64,000 nucleotides of DNA from assembly GCF_024172095.1 (NCBI RefSeq), contig NZ_JAMZDX010000004.1, positions 806,001 through 870,000 on the forward strand, given 5' to 3'. The notes beneath the pieces were generated by a model. That model searched no databases. It worked only from the letters and a program-made list of their open reading frames with translations, and was not told where the DNA came from. The number at the start of each line of letters is the position of its first letter. Within the stretch, counting starts at the first letter, position 1. Positions 40,608-48,643 of this stretch are shown here, piece after piece. The DNA comes from Kitasatospora cinereorecta. Lineage in GTDB: Bacteria; Actinomycetota; Actinomycetes; Streptomycetales; Streptomycetaceae. The position numbers were made by a program, and so were the translations under genes.

Positions 40608-40632
40608 CTACCCCGGCCCCGGCACGCCAGAC
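40608..40632 (-). promoter_or_regulatory. SigB/SigF-type promoter of the SsgA-like gene
   Basis: On the minus strand GTCT (40632-40629), 15 bases, GGGTAG (40613-40608) followed by TCGCGG. Confidence 0.6.
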
Positions 40633-40722
40633 GACACCTGCCGAATCTCCACAATCCCCCTGCCCTTGACGGCGGACCTTCACGATCCCTTCGCGCGAGC
40701 GGGCGGCGGATCGGCCCGTACC

Positions 40723-40746
40723 GGCTCGGACTTCGTTGTGCGGACA
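40723..40746 (+). promoter_or_regulatory. weak SigB/SigF-type promoter before the STAS gene
   Basis: GGCT (40723-40726), 14 bases, CGGACA (40741-40746) followed by GCGCC. Its -10 equals that of the anti-sigma ATPase gene. Confidence 0.35.
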
Positions 40747-40853
40747 GCGCCGCGCGACGGCCTTCGCTCACGGAGCAGCGCGGGGCGGCCGGAGACGACA
40801 CGGTCGAGGGACGCGGCCGCGCCGGCGCCGCGGAGACCCGGAAGGAGAGCGCC

Positions 40854-41240
40854 ATGACCGTCGCGCTGCGGGTCGACCGCCGCACCGCCCCGTCCGGCGT
40901 ACGGCTGCTCGCCCTCGACGGGGAGGCCGACTTCGACACCGCGGGGGTGCTGGCCGGGGCCCTGCACCGGGCGCTCACCGATGAGCCCGTCCCGCTGGTG
41001 CTGGTGGTGGACTGCTCGCGGCTGGAGTTCTGCTCCTCCGCCGGCCTCAACGAGCTGCTGCGGGCCCGCAAGGCCGCGTTGGACGGGGCGACCGCCTTCC
41101 GGCTCGCCGGCCCCAGTGCGCAGCTGGCCCGGCTGCTCGCCCTCACCGGCACCGACGCGGTCTTCCGGATGGCTCCCCCACCGGCCCGTCCCGACCGTCC
41201 GAGCCCTGCGGCGCCGACTGCCGGCCCGGTCACTGGGTAG
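40854..41240 (+). CDS. STAS-domain anti-sigma factor antagonist
   Basis: 128-aa STAS protein of the RsbV/SpoIIAA class. ALDGEADFDTAGVLAGAL and VLVVDCSRLEFCSSAGLNELL are the hallmark segments; Ser62 matches the phosphorylated serine, with Cys60 before it. The C-terminus is Pro-rich. When unphosphorylated, such proteins bind the anti-sigma kinase and free the sigma factor. The ATG at 40854 has GAAGGAG 8 bases upstream. The SpoIIE-type phosphatase gene follows, giving an antagonist-phosphatase pair. Confidence 0.9.
   Translation: MTVALRVDRRTAPSGVRLLALDGEADFDTAGVLAGALHRALTDEPVPLVLVVDCSRLEFCSSAGLNELLRARKAALDGATAFRLAGPSAQLARLLALTGTDAVFRMAPPPARPDRPSPAAPTAGPVTG
41216..41240 (+). promoter_or_regulatory. 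SigB/SigF-type promoter of the SpoIIE-type phosphatase gene
   Basis: GACT (41216-41219), 15 bases, GGGTAG (41235-41240) followed by ACGCGCC. The TAG of the -10 is the stop codon of the STAS gene. Confidence 0.55.
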
Positions 41241-41278
41241 ACGCGCCTGCGACAGACTCCCGCGAGGAGGTGGGCTCG

Positions 41279-42478
41279 GTGACCGGCGACGACGTGGCCC
41301 TGGGGCGGGTCCTGGCCCGGGCGATGGAGCGGGCCCGGACGGGCGGTCCGCGCGAGGTCCCGGACCTGGTGCAGGAGGCGGCCGTGGACCTGGGCCTGTC
41401 CCGGGCCTGGGTGTACCTGGCCGACCTGCAGCAGCACCGGCTGGTTCCGCTGCCGGACCCCGACCCGGAGGTCCGGCGCCGCACGGTGGCGGTCGAGGGC
41501 TCGCTCGGCGGCCGCGCCTACCGGCTGGAGCGGACCCAGACCATCGCCGGCCCGCCGGCCGTGGGCTGGTTCCCGCTGGTCGACGGCGTGGAGCGGATCG
41601 GGGCCCTGCGGGTGGAGGCGCCGGCGCTCGACGAGGAGACACAGAGCCACTGCGAGGCCCTGGCCGGCCTGGTCGCCCTGCTGATCGTCTCCCGGGCCTC
41701 GTACGGCGACCTCATCGTCCGCACCACCCGGCGGATGCCGATGAGCCTGCAGGCCGAACTGCTGTGGGCGTTCCTGCCGCCGCGCACCATCGGTACCCGC
41801 ACGGTGACCTCGAGTGCCGTGATGGAGCCCGCGTACGACGTGGGCGGCGACGCCTTCGACCACAGCCTGGCCGGCGGAGTGCTGCACCTCTCGGTGTTCG
41901 ACGCGATGGGGCACGACCTGGCCTCCGGCGGGACCAGCGCGGTCGCCCTGGCGGCCTGCCGTTCGACCCGCCGGTCCGGCGGCAGCCTGGCGGACATCGC
42001 CGCCACCATCGACCGCACCCTCGCCGAGTGGATCCCCGACCGGCTGCTGACCGCCGTCGTCGCCGATCTGGACATCGCGACCGGCGAGCTGGCCTGGGTG
42101 AACTGCGGGCACCCGCCGCCGCTGCTGATCAGGGACGGCCACGTGCTGCCGGACGCGCTGCGCCGCCGCTCCCAGCTGCCGCTGGGTTTCGGCCTGTACG
42201 ACGGTGACCTGGCGGCCACCCACCGCGCCCGGCTCCAGCCCGGCGACCGGCTGCTCATCTACACCGACGGAGTGACCGAGGCCCGCTCGGCCGGCGGTGA
42301 ACTCTTCGGCGAGCAGCGCCTGGTGGACACCATCGTCCAGCACATGGCGACCGGCGATCCGGCGCCCGAGGCGCTGCGCCGCCTGATCCACGGCCTGATG
42401 GACCACCAGGCCCACCGGCTGCGCGACGACGCGACCATCGTGCTCGCCGAGTGGCACCCGCCGCGCCCGGGCGGCTGA
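41279..42478 (+). CDS. SpoIIE/PP2C-type serine phosphatase with GAF-like domain
   Basis: 399 aa. Residues 1-140 form a GAF-like sensory domain (AWVYLADLQQHRLVPLPDPD). The PP2C-type SpoIIE domain follows: EPAYDVGGDAFDHSLAGG (metal Asp/Gly motif), VFDAMGHDLASG, WVNCGHPPPLLI, YTDGVTEARSAGGELFGEQRL and LRDDATIVLAEW, with all metal-binding aspartates present. It dephosphorylates STAS antagonists to activate a sigma factor. GTG at 41279 with GAGGAGG 8 bases upstream. It has its own SigB-type promoter overlapping the STAS stop, suggesting positive feedback. Confidence 0.93.
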   Translation: MTGDDVALGRVLARAMERARTGGPREVPDLVQEAAVDLGLSRAWVYLADLQQHRLVPLPDPDPEVRRRTVAVEGSLGGRAYRLERTQTIAGPPAVGWFPLVDGVERIGALRVEAPALDEETQSHCEALAGLVALLIVSRASYGDLIVRTTRRMPMSLQAELLWAFLPPRTIGTRTVTSSAVMEPAYDVGGDAFDHSLAGGVLHLSVFDAMGHDLASGGTSAVALAACRSTRRSGGSLADIAATIDRTLAEWIPDRLLTAVVADLDIATGELAWVNCGHPPPLLIRDGHVLPDALRRRSQLPLGFGLYDGDLAATHRARLQPGDRLLIYTDGVTEARSAGGELFGEQRLVDTIVQHMATGDPAPEALRRLIHGLMDHQAHRLRDDATIVLAEWHPPRPGG

Positions 42479-42528
42479 GCGGGCCGCCGGTCCCCGCCGT
42501 GCCGTTCCCCCTCCCACGAGCCCGACGG

Positions 42529-43443
42529 TCAGCCCTCGTCGTCCCGCTCCGCCTCCGCGAGCCGCGCCCGTGAGCGATCCAACTCCGTCCGGGCCTCCTC
42601 CGTGGCCTCCTCGGCCTCGGCTGCCCGACGGCGGGCCGTCCCGTGCTCGTCCCGTCGCGCCCGCTCGGCCTCGCGGGCGGCCTGGAGACGGCCCTCCGCC
42701 CGTTCCAGGGCCGTCCGGGCCCGGTCGACGCGGTCTCCCGCCGCTCCGCTCTCGCCGGCCAGCCGCTCGACCTGGTCCGCCAGCCGCTGCGCCGCCCGGT
42801 CGGCCTCCCGCTGCTCGCCGGTGGCCGTCGCGAGCGCGGCCTCGGCCTGCGCCACCCGGCCACGCAGTTCCTTCAGGGCCGCCGCCCACTTCGCCTTCGT
42901 CTTCGGCTCTGTCTTCGGCTTCGGCGCGGGGGCAGTCTCCGGTTTCCCGGGCGGAGCGGTCTCTCCCGCCGGCAGGTCGCTCGTCTCCTCCAGCGCCACG
43001 ATCAGGCGTCCACCCGCCAGCGCCGCCGCCGCGTCCTCACTCGCCAGTGCCGCCCGGAGGGTCTGCTCGACCTCGCGCAGCTGGGCCTCCGCGAGCCGCT
43101 CACCCGCCTCCGCGGCGGCGCGTCGCGCCTGCTCGGTCAGCGCGGCGACGACCCGGTGCCGCTGCCCCGACAGCTCCCGCAGCACCGGCCCGGACAGCTG
43201 CGCCTGCGCCTCCCGCAGCGCCCGCCCGAGATCGGCCAGCGGCTCGACCTCGTCGGGACGGCTCCGCACCAGCCGGTTGACCGCGAACGCGGACAGCGTC
43301 GGCCGTCGCAGCGCCTTGATCCGGGCGGCGAGCTCCCGGTCCCCCTCGCTGCGCGCGCGGGCCGCCGCCTCGTCCCGCGCCGCCGTGAACGCCCGGGGCG
43401 ACAGGGCGTACAGCCGATCGGCGACCTCGTCGAACCCGCCCAC
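42529..43443 (-). CDS. coiled-coil protein, hypothetical
   Basis: 304 aa. The N-terminal 120 residues (DEVADRLYALSPRAFTAARDEAAARAR, then RIKALRRPTLSAFAVNRLVRSRPDEV) are conserved in an actinobacterial family of unknown function. A Pro/Lys/Thr-rich linker (residues 160-185) and a long Ala/Glu/Arg coiled coil (190-300) follow. Probably a structural or stress protein. GTG at 43443 with GGGAGGAGG about 5 bases upstream. Not linked to an operon; convergent with the phosphatase. Confidence 0.8.
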   Translation of the reverse strand: MGGFDEVADRLYALSPRAFTAARDEAAARARSEGDRELAARIKALRRPTLSAFAVNRLVRSRPDEVEPLADLGRALREAQAQLSGPVLRELSGQRHRVVAALTEQARRAAAEAGERLAEAQLREVEQTLRAALASEDAAAALAGGRLIVALEETSDLPAGETAPPGKPETAPAPKPKTEPKTKAKWAAALKELRGRVAQAEAALATATGEQREADRAAQRLADQVERLAGESGAAGDRVDRARTALERAEGRLQAAREAERARRDEHGTARRRAAEAEEATEEARTELDRSRARLAEAERDDEG

Positions 43444-43564
43444 GCGCGCCTCCTCCCGGCCCGGCCTCCTCCGGCGATTCGCTCACCTCCCGGCCCGCCC
43501 CGCACCCGGTGCTGCGCCACCCGGCAGATCCGCGCCGGCCGATCACGGCACCCGTGTGCAGGGC

Positions 43565-43589
43565 GGGTAAACGGCGGTGCCCCGGGTAG
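43565..43589 (+). promoter_or_regulatory. SigB/SigF-type promoter of the 43-aa/DUF6328 operon
   Basis: GGGT (43565-43568), 15 bases, GGGTAG (43584-43589) followed by GCGCCC. Confidence 0.5.
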
Positions 43590-43641
43590 GCGCCCGCTGC
43601 CGGCCGGGATGCCGGAGGGATGCCAGGAGAAGGGCACGACC

Positions 43642-43773
43642 ATGAACAAGCCACTGCGCCACACGGTCACCCTGCCCGGCGTCGCGGGGACGCACGCCGC
43701 GGGCGCGGCCCGGCCGCCGGCCGCCGTCGGGACCGGCCGACCCACCCGCCTGCACCCGGGCGCGCTGCCGTGA
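43642..43773 (+). CDS. 43-aa small protein coupled to DUF6328
   Basis: 43 aa, basic and Ala/Gly/Pro-rich (MNKPLRHTVTLPGVAG start). The ATG at 43642 has GGAGAAGGG about 9 bases upstream. Its stop overlaps the next start in a GTGA, so it may serve mainly for translational coupling. A SigB-type promoter lies 50 bases upstream. Unrecognised. Confidence 0.55.
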   Translation: MNKPLRHTVTLPGVAGTHAAGAARPPAAVGTGRPTRLHPGALP

Positions 43774-44339
43774 CCTCCTCCCGTCCCGTCCGCCCGGGCC
43801 CGCGAAACACGGGAGCGGACCGGGAGAGATCCGACCCGGGGCGCCACGAGACGCCCGAGGAGCGCGCCGACCGGCTCTGGGGCGACATCCTCCAGGAGGT
43901 CCGGGTCTGCCAGACCGGCGCGCAGATCCTGTTCGGCTTCCTCCTCAGCGTCGTCTTCACCGACCGGTTCGGCAGCCTGTCGGAATTCGACCGGCACCTG
44001 TACGTGGTCACCGTTCTGTTCGGCGCGGCCGCCACCGGGGCGCTGATCGCGCCGGTGGCCATCCACCGGTTCCTGGCCGGCCGCGGTCTGAAGCCCGAAC
44101 TCGTCCACGTCGCCGCCCGTCTGGTGGTCACCGGCCTGGTGCTGCTCGCGCTCACCCTCGCGGCGGCGCTGCTGCTCCTGCTGCGGACCGCGACCGGCGG
44201 CTCCCCGGTGGCGTGGGTCCTCACCGGGGCCGTCCTGCTCTGGTTCGCCACCTGCTGGCTGCTGCTGCCGCGCCACCTCCTGCGCAGCCGCACCCGACCG
44301 CGCGCCGACCGGGACGAGCGGCGCCCTCCGCGACTGTGA
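43770..44339 (+). CDS. DUF6328 family membrane protein
   Basis: 189 aa. Cytosolic start (ETPEERADRLWGDILQEVRVCQTGAQILFGFLL is the family hallmark) and four membrane helices (about residues 50-68, 82-98, 122-143 and 151-166), then a basic tail. Function unknown. GTG at 43770 overlaps the stop of the 43-aa gene by four bases; no independent ribosome site is needed. Part of the SigB-type set. Confidence 0.85.
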   Translation: MTSSRPVRPGPRNTGADRERSDPGRHETPEERADRLWGDILQEVRVCQTGAQILFGFLLSVVFTDRFGSLSEFDRHLYVVTVLFGAAATGALIAPVAIHRFLAGRGLKPELVHVAARLVVTGLVLLALTLAAALLLLLRTATGGSPVAWVLTGAVLLWFATCWLLLPRHLLRSRTRPRADRDERRPPRL

Positions 44340-44417
44340 CATGGAGCACAGTGGGAACGCAGCACGCACACCACCGCATGTGAGGAGGGTGACGCAAGAA
44401 CAGGGGAGGACACCTCG

Positions 44418-44921
44418 GTGGGACAGGCACCAGCGGATTACGTGGAGTTCGCGCACGCGAGCAGCGGCCGACTGTTCCGTACGGCGTGCCTGCTCACCGG
44501 CGACTGGCATCGGGCCGAGGACCTGGTGCAGGAGACGCTCGCGAAGATGTACCGGTCCTGGCGGAGGATCAGCCACGACCAGCCGCCCGTGGCGTACGCG
44601 CACACCGTCCTGGTCCGCACCTACCTCGCGCAGCGGCGGCGCCTCGGCTTCTGGGAGCGGGTCAGCGACCGGCTGGACGACTCGGCCGAGGCCCGCCCCG
44701 ACCGGGCCGACCTGCGGCTGACGCTGCTGGACGGGCTGGCGCGGCTGCCGGTCGCCGACCGGGCCGTGCTGGTGCTGCGCTACTGGGAGGACCGGTCGGT
44801 CGAGGAGACCGCGCGGATCCTCAGGATCCCGCCGGCCACGGCCCGCACCCGCAGCCTGCGGGCGTTGCGCCGGCTGCGCGCCCTGCTCGGCGAGGACCTG
44901 GCCGAGCTCTCGGCCGACTAG
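44418..44921 (+). CDS. SigE-family ECF RNA polymerase sigma factor
   Basis: 167-aa ECF sigma of the actinobacterial SigE-type family. Region 2: YVEFAHASSGRLFRTACLLTGDWHRAEDLVQETLAKMYRSW. Region 4: LDGLARLPVADRAVLVLRYWEDRSVEETARILRIPPATARTRSLRAL. GTG at 44418 with GGGGAGGA about 8 bases upstream. It precedes a membrane protein gene by 30 bases that is its likely partner. The AGTGGGAACGCAG stretch near 44350 might be part of an ECF-type promoter, unproven. Confidence 0.9.
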   Translation: MGQAPADYVEFAHASSGRLFRTACLLTGDWHRAEDLVQETLAKMYRSWRRISHDQPPVAYAHTVLVRTYLAQRRRLGFWERVSDRLDDSAEARPDRADLRLTLLDGLARLPVADRAVLVLRYWEDRSVEETARILRIPPATARTRSLRALRRLRALLGEDLAELSAD

Positions 44922-44951
44922 CCCCACACCTGCCTAGAACGGAGTCATCCC

Positions 44952-45701
44952 GTGTCCCCGGACGAGAAGACGGAGTACGAGTTCGAGCAGGCCATGCACG
45001 GCAGGCTCGGCGAGGAGCTGGCCCGGTTCGCGCCGCCGCCGCACGACCTGGTGCGGCGGGCGACCGAGCGCGGCGAACGGCAGCGCCGCCGGTCCCGCGC
45101 GGTGCGGCTGACCGGCGCGGTGGTGGCGGTGGTGGCGCTGGGTGCGGGCGGTGTCCTGCTGCACGGTGGCGGCGCGGCGGCCCCGTCGCCCGCCTCTCCC
45201 GTGCCGTCGCCGACGGCCTCCACCGCCGCACCACCACCATCCCGGCTGCCGGACCAGCCGCAGGACCGGCTGCAGGCACGGCTGCTCGCGATGCTGCCCA
45301 CCCGCGGAAAGGCGACCGCGGGGAAGGAGGACGGCCCCGAGTACGCGACCGCGCTGTTCGACGACGGGCGGGGCGCCGGACTGGTCGCGGTCACGGTGCA
45401 GAGCGGCATGACCGCGAAACTGAACGGCCAACTGGACTGTGACCGCGCGCCGGTCGGCTGCACCTCGGTGACCCTCCCCGGGGGAACGGTCGTCAAGTCG
45501 TACCAGCAGTCGGTCGACGGGAACGACACGGTGCTGTGCACCACCGTGGACACGCTGCGCCCCGACGGCCGCCGCGTGGTCGTCAGCGCGTACAACGCCC
45601 CGACCGACCGGGGCCCGGCGACCCGGAGCAAGCCGGTGCTCACCCCGGACGAGCTGAAGGCCGTCGCCCTGGATCCCCGCTGGGAGGGCGGAGCCGGGTA
45701 G
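44952..45701 (+). CDS. single-pass membrane protein, candidate anti-sigma partner
   Basis: 249 aa. Acidic cytoplasmic segment (residues 1-50), one membrane helix (about 53-72), a Pro/Ser/Thr-rich linker, then an extracytoplasmic domain with two Cys (LDCDRAPVGC). The usual zinc-binding HxxxCxxC of anti-sigma factors is absent. Position and topology suggest it controls the upstream ECF sigma. GTG at 44952 with AACGGAG upstream. A hairpin terminator follows. Confidence 0.8.
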   Translation: MSPDEKTEYEFEQAMHGRLGEELARFAPPPHDLVRRATERGERQRRRSRAVRLTGAVVAVVALGAGGVLLHGGGAAAPSPASPVPSPTASTAAPPPSRLPDQPQDRLQARLLAMLPTRGKATAGKEDGPEYATALFDDGRGAGLVAVTVQSGMTAKLNGQLDCDRAPVGCTSVTLPGGTVVKSYQQSVDGNDTVLCTTVDTLRPDGRRVVVSAYNAPTDRGPATRSKPVLTPDELKAVALDPRWEGGAG

Positions 45702-45728
45702 CGCCGCGCCGATGCCGAAAACCCGTCA

Positions 45729-45762
45729 GGCCCGGACGAGCCGAACGGCTCTCGTCCGGGCC
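45729..45762 (+). terminator. hairpin terminator after the ECF sigma operon
   Basis: GGCCCGGACGAG (45729-45740) pairs with CTCGTCCGGGCC (45751-45762); the inner CCG/CGG can extend the stem. No U tract. Confidence 0.7.
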
Positions 45763-45786
45763 CGAGCGGACCCCCCGAACCTCAAG

Positions 45787-45882
45787 TCAGTACGGAAGGG
45801 GACGACCTGACGGCGTCCGCAGATCGAGCGGCGGCCGCGGGCGGGGCTGGGTCAAACGCTTGGTCACCTTGATGCCGGACAT
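45787..45882 (-). CDS. 31-aa basic/proline-rich peptide
   Basis: 31-codon gene, too short for usual gene finders. MSGIKVTKRL start, then Pro/Arg-rich middle and an end PLDLRTPSGRPLPY-type tail with a C-terminal Tyr. The ATG at 45882 has GAGGAGG about 11 bases upstream and GACGGAG nearer; a GGGTAG -10 element lies 40 bases upstream. It could be a secreted or modified peptide, a regulatory small protein, or an upstream leader. No modification enzyme is adjacent. I do not recognise a family. Confidence 0.45.
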   Translation of the reverse strand: MSGIKVTKRLTQPRPRPPLDLRTPSGRPLPY

Positions 45883-45922
45883 CTCCGTCACCTCCTCGTT
45901 CACCGGGGACCCTGCCGAACGT

Positions 45923-45928
45923 CTACCC
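45923..45928 (-). promoter_or_regulatory. SigB/SigF-type -10 (GGGTAG) before the 31-aa peptide gene
   Basis: GGGTAGACG on the minus strand matches the -10 half of the regulon sites; no GNNT stands at 14-16 bases, so the -35 half is missing. Confidence 0.35.
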
Positions 45929-45981
45929 GGTTCGACGCCTTCCCTCACCTCGCCACGCCTGCCCGATTCCGGGCAGATTTC

Positions 45982-46246
45982 TTGATCTTCGAACCGCCCC
46001 GGACCGACGGTCGTGCGAGGCTCGACACGGTCGGACGGAACTGGCGATACCCCGTCAAATCCACCGGCGGGGAAGCGCTGGAGGAGTCCGCCGTCGACGC
46101 GCGCGGCCTGGCCGGTGACCGCCTGCACGCCGCGTCGAGGACCGCCGGCTCGGCCGCCCACAACCTGCGCCTCGACGGTGACGGCCACCGCCACCCGTCC
46201 GGGTCGGGTCCGCGTCGGTGACACCGTCCGCCCGGTCGAGAGGTAG
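45982..46246 (+). pseudogene. MOSC-domain protein remnant
   Basis: The plus-strand frame at 46006-46130 reads a clear MOSC N-terminal beta-barrel start (NWRYPVKSTGGEALEESAV, then DARGLAGDR). The typical MOSC ending (RVRVGDTVRPVER) appears at about 46208-46246 in a different frame. The core of roughly 150 residues with the catalytic Cys is missing. So this is a gene destroyed by internal deletion and frameshift, originally perhaps a molybdenum-cofactor-dependent N-hydroxylate reductase-like protein. Confidence 0.65.
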
Positions 46247-46367
46247 GAGCCGCTGCCATGGCCGTGGTCCGCCGCGCCCACCCGAGTCGCCGGACCGTCC
46301 CGGGCGAGCGCACAGTGAAGGGGGCACGGTCGCGGACGCTGGGAACCAGGGGGCGAGGAGGTCGGAG

Positions 46368-47060
46368 ATGACCTTTGTCCAGATCGTCGAATGTCGCACG
46401 GAGCGACCGGACGAGCTCAATCGGCTGATGGACAGCTGGATCGAGATGACCGAGGGCAAGCGGACCGCCACCCACAGCATGGTGGGTGCGGACCGGGAGG
46501 ACGCCCGGCACGTCGTGGAGATCGTCGAGTTCCCCTCCTACGAGGCGGCGATGCGCAACTCCGGGCTGCCGGAGACCGACCGGATCTTCCAGGAGATGGT
46601 GGCGCTGTGCCAGGAGCCGCCCACCTTCACCAACCTCGACCTGGTCCGCGACGACCAGTTCCTCAAGAACGCGGCGCGCCGGATGCTGGTGGACCCGCCG
46701 ACCGGTGACATGTCCGCCATCGACGAGCTGGTCGCGGCGGACTACCGGGACCACGACCCGACGATGGAGCAGGACGTCGTCGGCCCCGCCGCCGTCAAGG
46801 AGATGATCGAGAACTACCGCCGCGCCTTCGACTTCTCCTTCACCATCGACAGCCAGATCGCCGAGGGTAACCAGGTGTGCACCCGCTGGACGTGGCGCGG
46901 CACCCACATCGGCGAGTTCATGGGCATGTCCGCCACCCACCGGACCGCCGAGTCCACCGGCATGACCATCTGGCGCTTCGAGGACGGCATGGCCAAGGAG
47001 GGCTGGTGGAGCTGGGACGCCGTCGCCATGATGCGCCAGCTCGGCATGATGCCGGGCTGA
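46368..47060 (+). CDS. ester cyclase (SnoaL-like) with N-terminal ABM-like domain
   Basis: 230 aa. Residues 1-95 look like a dimeric alpha/beta barrel (MTFVQIVECRTERPDELNRL, HVVEIVEFPSYEAAM). Residues 100-230 are a SnoaL/NTF2-like domain (ELVAADYRDHDPTMEQDVVGPAAVKEMIENYR, then TRWTWRGTHIGEFMGM). A fused two-domain form. It may bind or cyclise small hydrophobic molecules; no specific role is visible. The ATG at 46368 has GAGGAGG 6 bases upstream. Confidence 0.83.
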   Translation: MTFVQIVECRTERPDELNRLMDSWIEMTEGKRTATHSMVGADREDARHVVEIVEFPSYEAAMRNSGLPETDRIFQEMVALCQEPPTFTNLDLVRDDQFLKNAARRMLVDPPTGDMSAIDELVAADYRDHDPTMEQDVVGPAAVKEMIENYRRAFDFSFTIDSQIAEGNQVCTRWTWRGTHIGEFMGMSATHRTAESTGMTIWRFEDGMAKEGWWSWDAVAMMRQLGMMPG

Positions 47061-47138
47061 CGGGACCGTACGAGAACCGTACGGACCTGCCGGCCGCGAC
47101 CGGGCGGCCCGCGCCCGTCGGTGACCGGTGACCGGTGG

Positions 47139-47819
47139 TCAGACGGCAGTGCCGGTGCGGGCGGCGGGGGCCGGGAGCCGGAAGAGGCTCGTCAGGCGGC
47201 GCAGGGCCTCGGCGTCGCCCGACACCGCCGCCGCCCCGGTCTCGATCGCCCGGGCCAGCGTCAGCTCCTGCGCGGTGAGGGCGACGAAGGTCTCCTCGCC
47301 CATGGTGACGGTCGCGTCCGGGTGCTGGGCCGGCCCGTGCAGGGCCTCGATCGTCCCCTCGTCGATCCGGGTGTGGAAGACCTCGTCGTCGATGCGGAAC
47401 TCGTAGACCGCGCGGAGCCCGGTGCCGGCGTCGGCGTCGAAGCAGGCCCGCAGGCCGAGCACGGCCCAGCCGGGGTGGAAGGTCTCGGTCTCCCGCCGTT
47501 CGCCCATGGCCCACTTCAGGCCCCACCGGGCGAGTGCCAGGACGGCGGGGCCGAGTTCCTCGCCGGCCTCGGTGAGGGCGTAGGCCGGGGTGCGGGCGGG
47601 CGGCGGAAGGGTGACCTTCTGGGCCAGGCCCTCGCGTTCGAGGTGCTTGAGGCGGGCGGCCAGCAGACCGGTCCCGAGGCCGCGCAGACCGGCCTGCAGG
47701 TCGCCGAACCGCTTGGGGCCGGTCAGGAGTTCACGGATCAGCAGCAGCGTCCAGCGCTCACCGACCAGGTCGAGGGTCCGGGCGGTCGCGCAGAACTGGT
47801 TGTACGTTCGCTGGTCCAC
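47139..47819 (-). CDS. HxlR-family regulator with SCP2-like domain
   Basis: 226 aa. Winged helix of the HxlR family (residues 10-100: LDLVGERWTLLLIRELLTGPKRFGDLQAGL), then a C-terminal SCP2/sterol-carrier-like domain (IDEGTIEALHGPAQHPDATVTM). It probably binds a hydrophobic ligand that controls DNA binding. GTG at 47819, 9 bases after the stop of the alpha/beta hydrolase gene, so the two form an operon. Close to Ohr, a possible target. Confidence 0.85.
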   Translation of the reverse strand: MDQRTYNQFCATARTLDLVGERWTLLLIRELLTGPKRFGDLQAGLRGLGTGLLAARLKHLEREGLAQKVTLPPPARTPAYALTEAGEELGPAVLALARWGLKWAMGERRETETFHPGWAVLGLRACFDADAGTGLRAVYEFRIDDEVFHTRIDEGTIEALHGPAQHPDATVTMGEETFVALTAQELTLARAIETGAAAVSGDAEALRRLTSLFRLPAPAARTGTAV

Positions 47820-47828
47820 TTCGTCATT

Positions 47829-48527
47829 CTAGGGTTCACGCTTCCCGTTCCTGAAGGAGCGGATGCCCAGGAGCGTCCGGGCGAGCCGCTCCGGGTCGGT
47901 GAGCATCACATCGTGCGGGCCGTCCAGCGGAAGCGTCCGGTAGCCGACGCCCGCGCCGAACTGCTCGAACGGGTAGGTCGGCGGCCGGCAGTGGACGGCG
48001 GTGCCGGGTATCCGGGCGACCGCGCGGCCCAGCCGGGTGGGTTCGGCGAAGGTGCGCAGCGGCTGGGGAACCAGGCGCTGCGCCAGCCACGCCGCGTCGC
48101 CGGGGTCGGTGATGCCGAACGCCGCCGGGGGCGGGGCCGGGATCAGCCGGCCGTCCCCGACCGCGGCCGCCGCCGCGCGCACGGCCGTGGCGAAGGCGTC
48201 GGGGGCCAGACCGAACAGGCTCGACCCGTCGGGCCCGGCCCAGCCGTCGAGGAGGACGACGTGGTCGACGGAGCGGGGTCGGGCGTCCGCCGCCTGCCGG
48301 ACGACCAGGCCGGCATAGCTGTGGCCGACCAGCACGAGTTCGTCGTCCTCGGGGACGGCGTCGACGGCAGCGGCGACCGTCGCCGCGTGGTCGTGCAGTC
48401 CGTGATCGCCGGGCGCGCTCAGGTCGGGGAGAAGCGTGCGGGCCCCGGCGGCGTGCAGCGCGGGGACGACGCGGTCCCACGCCCATGGGCCGTGCCAGGC
48501 GCCGTGGACGAGTACGAACGTGGTCAT
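47829..48527 (-). CDS. alpha/beta hydrolase
   Basis: 232 aa. TFVLVHGAWHGPWAW oxyanion motif, the nucleophile elbow GHSYAG (Ser at about residue 70), the catalytic Asp near the middle and a late His in GPHDVMLTDPERLA. Resembles esterases of the EstC/salicylate-binding-like group. Operon with the HxlR regulator. The ATG at 48527 has GGGAGG 7 bases upstream. Confidence 0.88.
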   Translation of the reverse strand: MTTFVLVHGAWHGPWAWDRVVPALHAAGARTLLPDLSAPGDHGLHDHAATVAAAVDAVPEDDELVLVGHSYAGLVVRQAADARPRSVDHVVLLDGWAGPDGSSLFGLAPDAFATAVRAAAAAVGDGRLIPAPPPAAFGITDPGDAAWLAQRLVPQPLRTFAEPTRLGRAVARIPGTAVHCRPPTYPFEQFGAGVGYRTLPLDGPHDVMLTDPERLARTLLGIRSFRNGKREP

Positions 48528-48569
48528 CGGTCCTCCCGGTGGTCGTCGGATCTCGATCCTAGACTCTTG

Positions 48570-48587
48570 ACTTCTTGTTTTTGAAGT
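48570..48587. promoter_or_regulatory. AT-rich inverted repeat between ohr and the hydrolase
   Basis: ACTTC-TTGTTTTT-GAAGT (48570-48587), overlapping TTGACT (48567-48572). Unusually AT-rich for this genome. Candidate operator for the HxlR protein or an OhrR-like repressor (none is adjacent). Confidence 0.45.
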
Positions 48588-48643
48588 GAAAGCTTCGAGA
48601 TCAGGAAGTTCAGTAAGTCGACGGTCACGGGAGGGAATTCACC

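Noticed and set aside
47061..47100. CCGTACG...CGTACGG hairpin as terminator after the ester cyclase gene
   Set aside because: Only a 7-base stem and no U tract; too weak to list as a feature.
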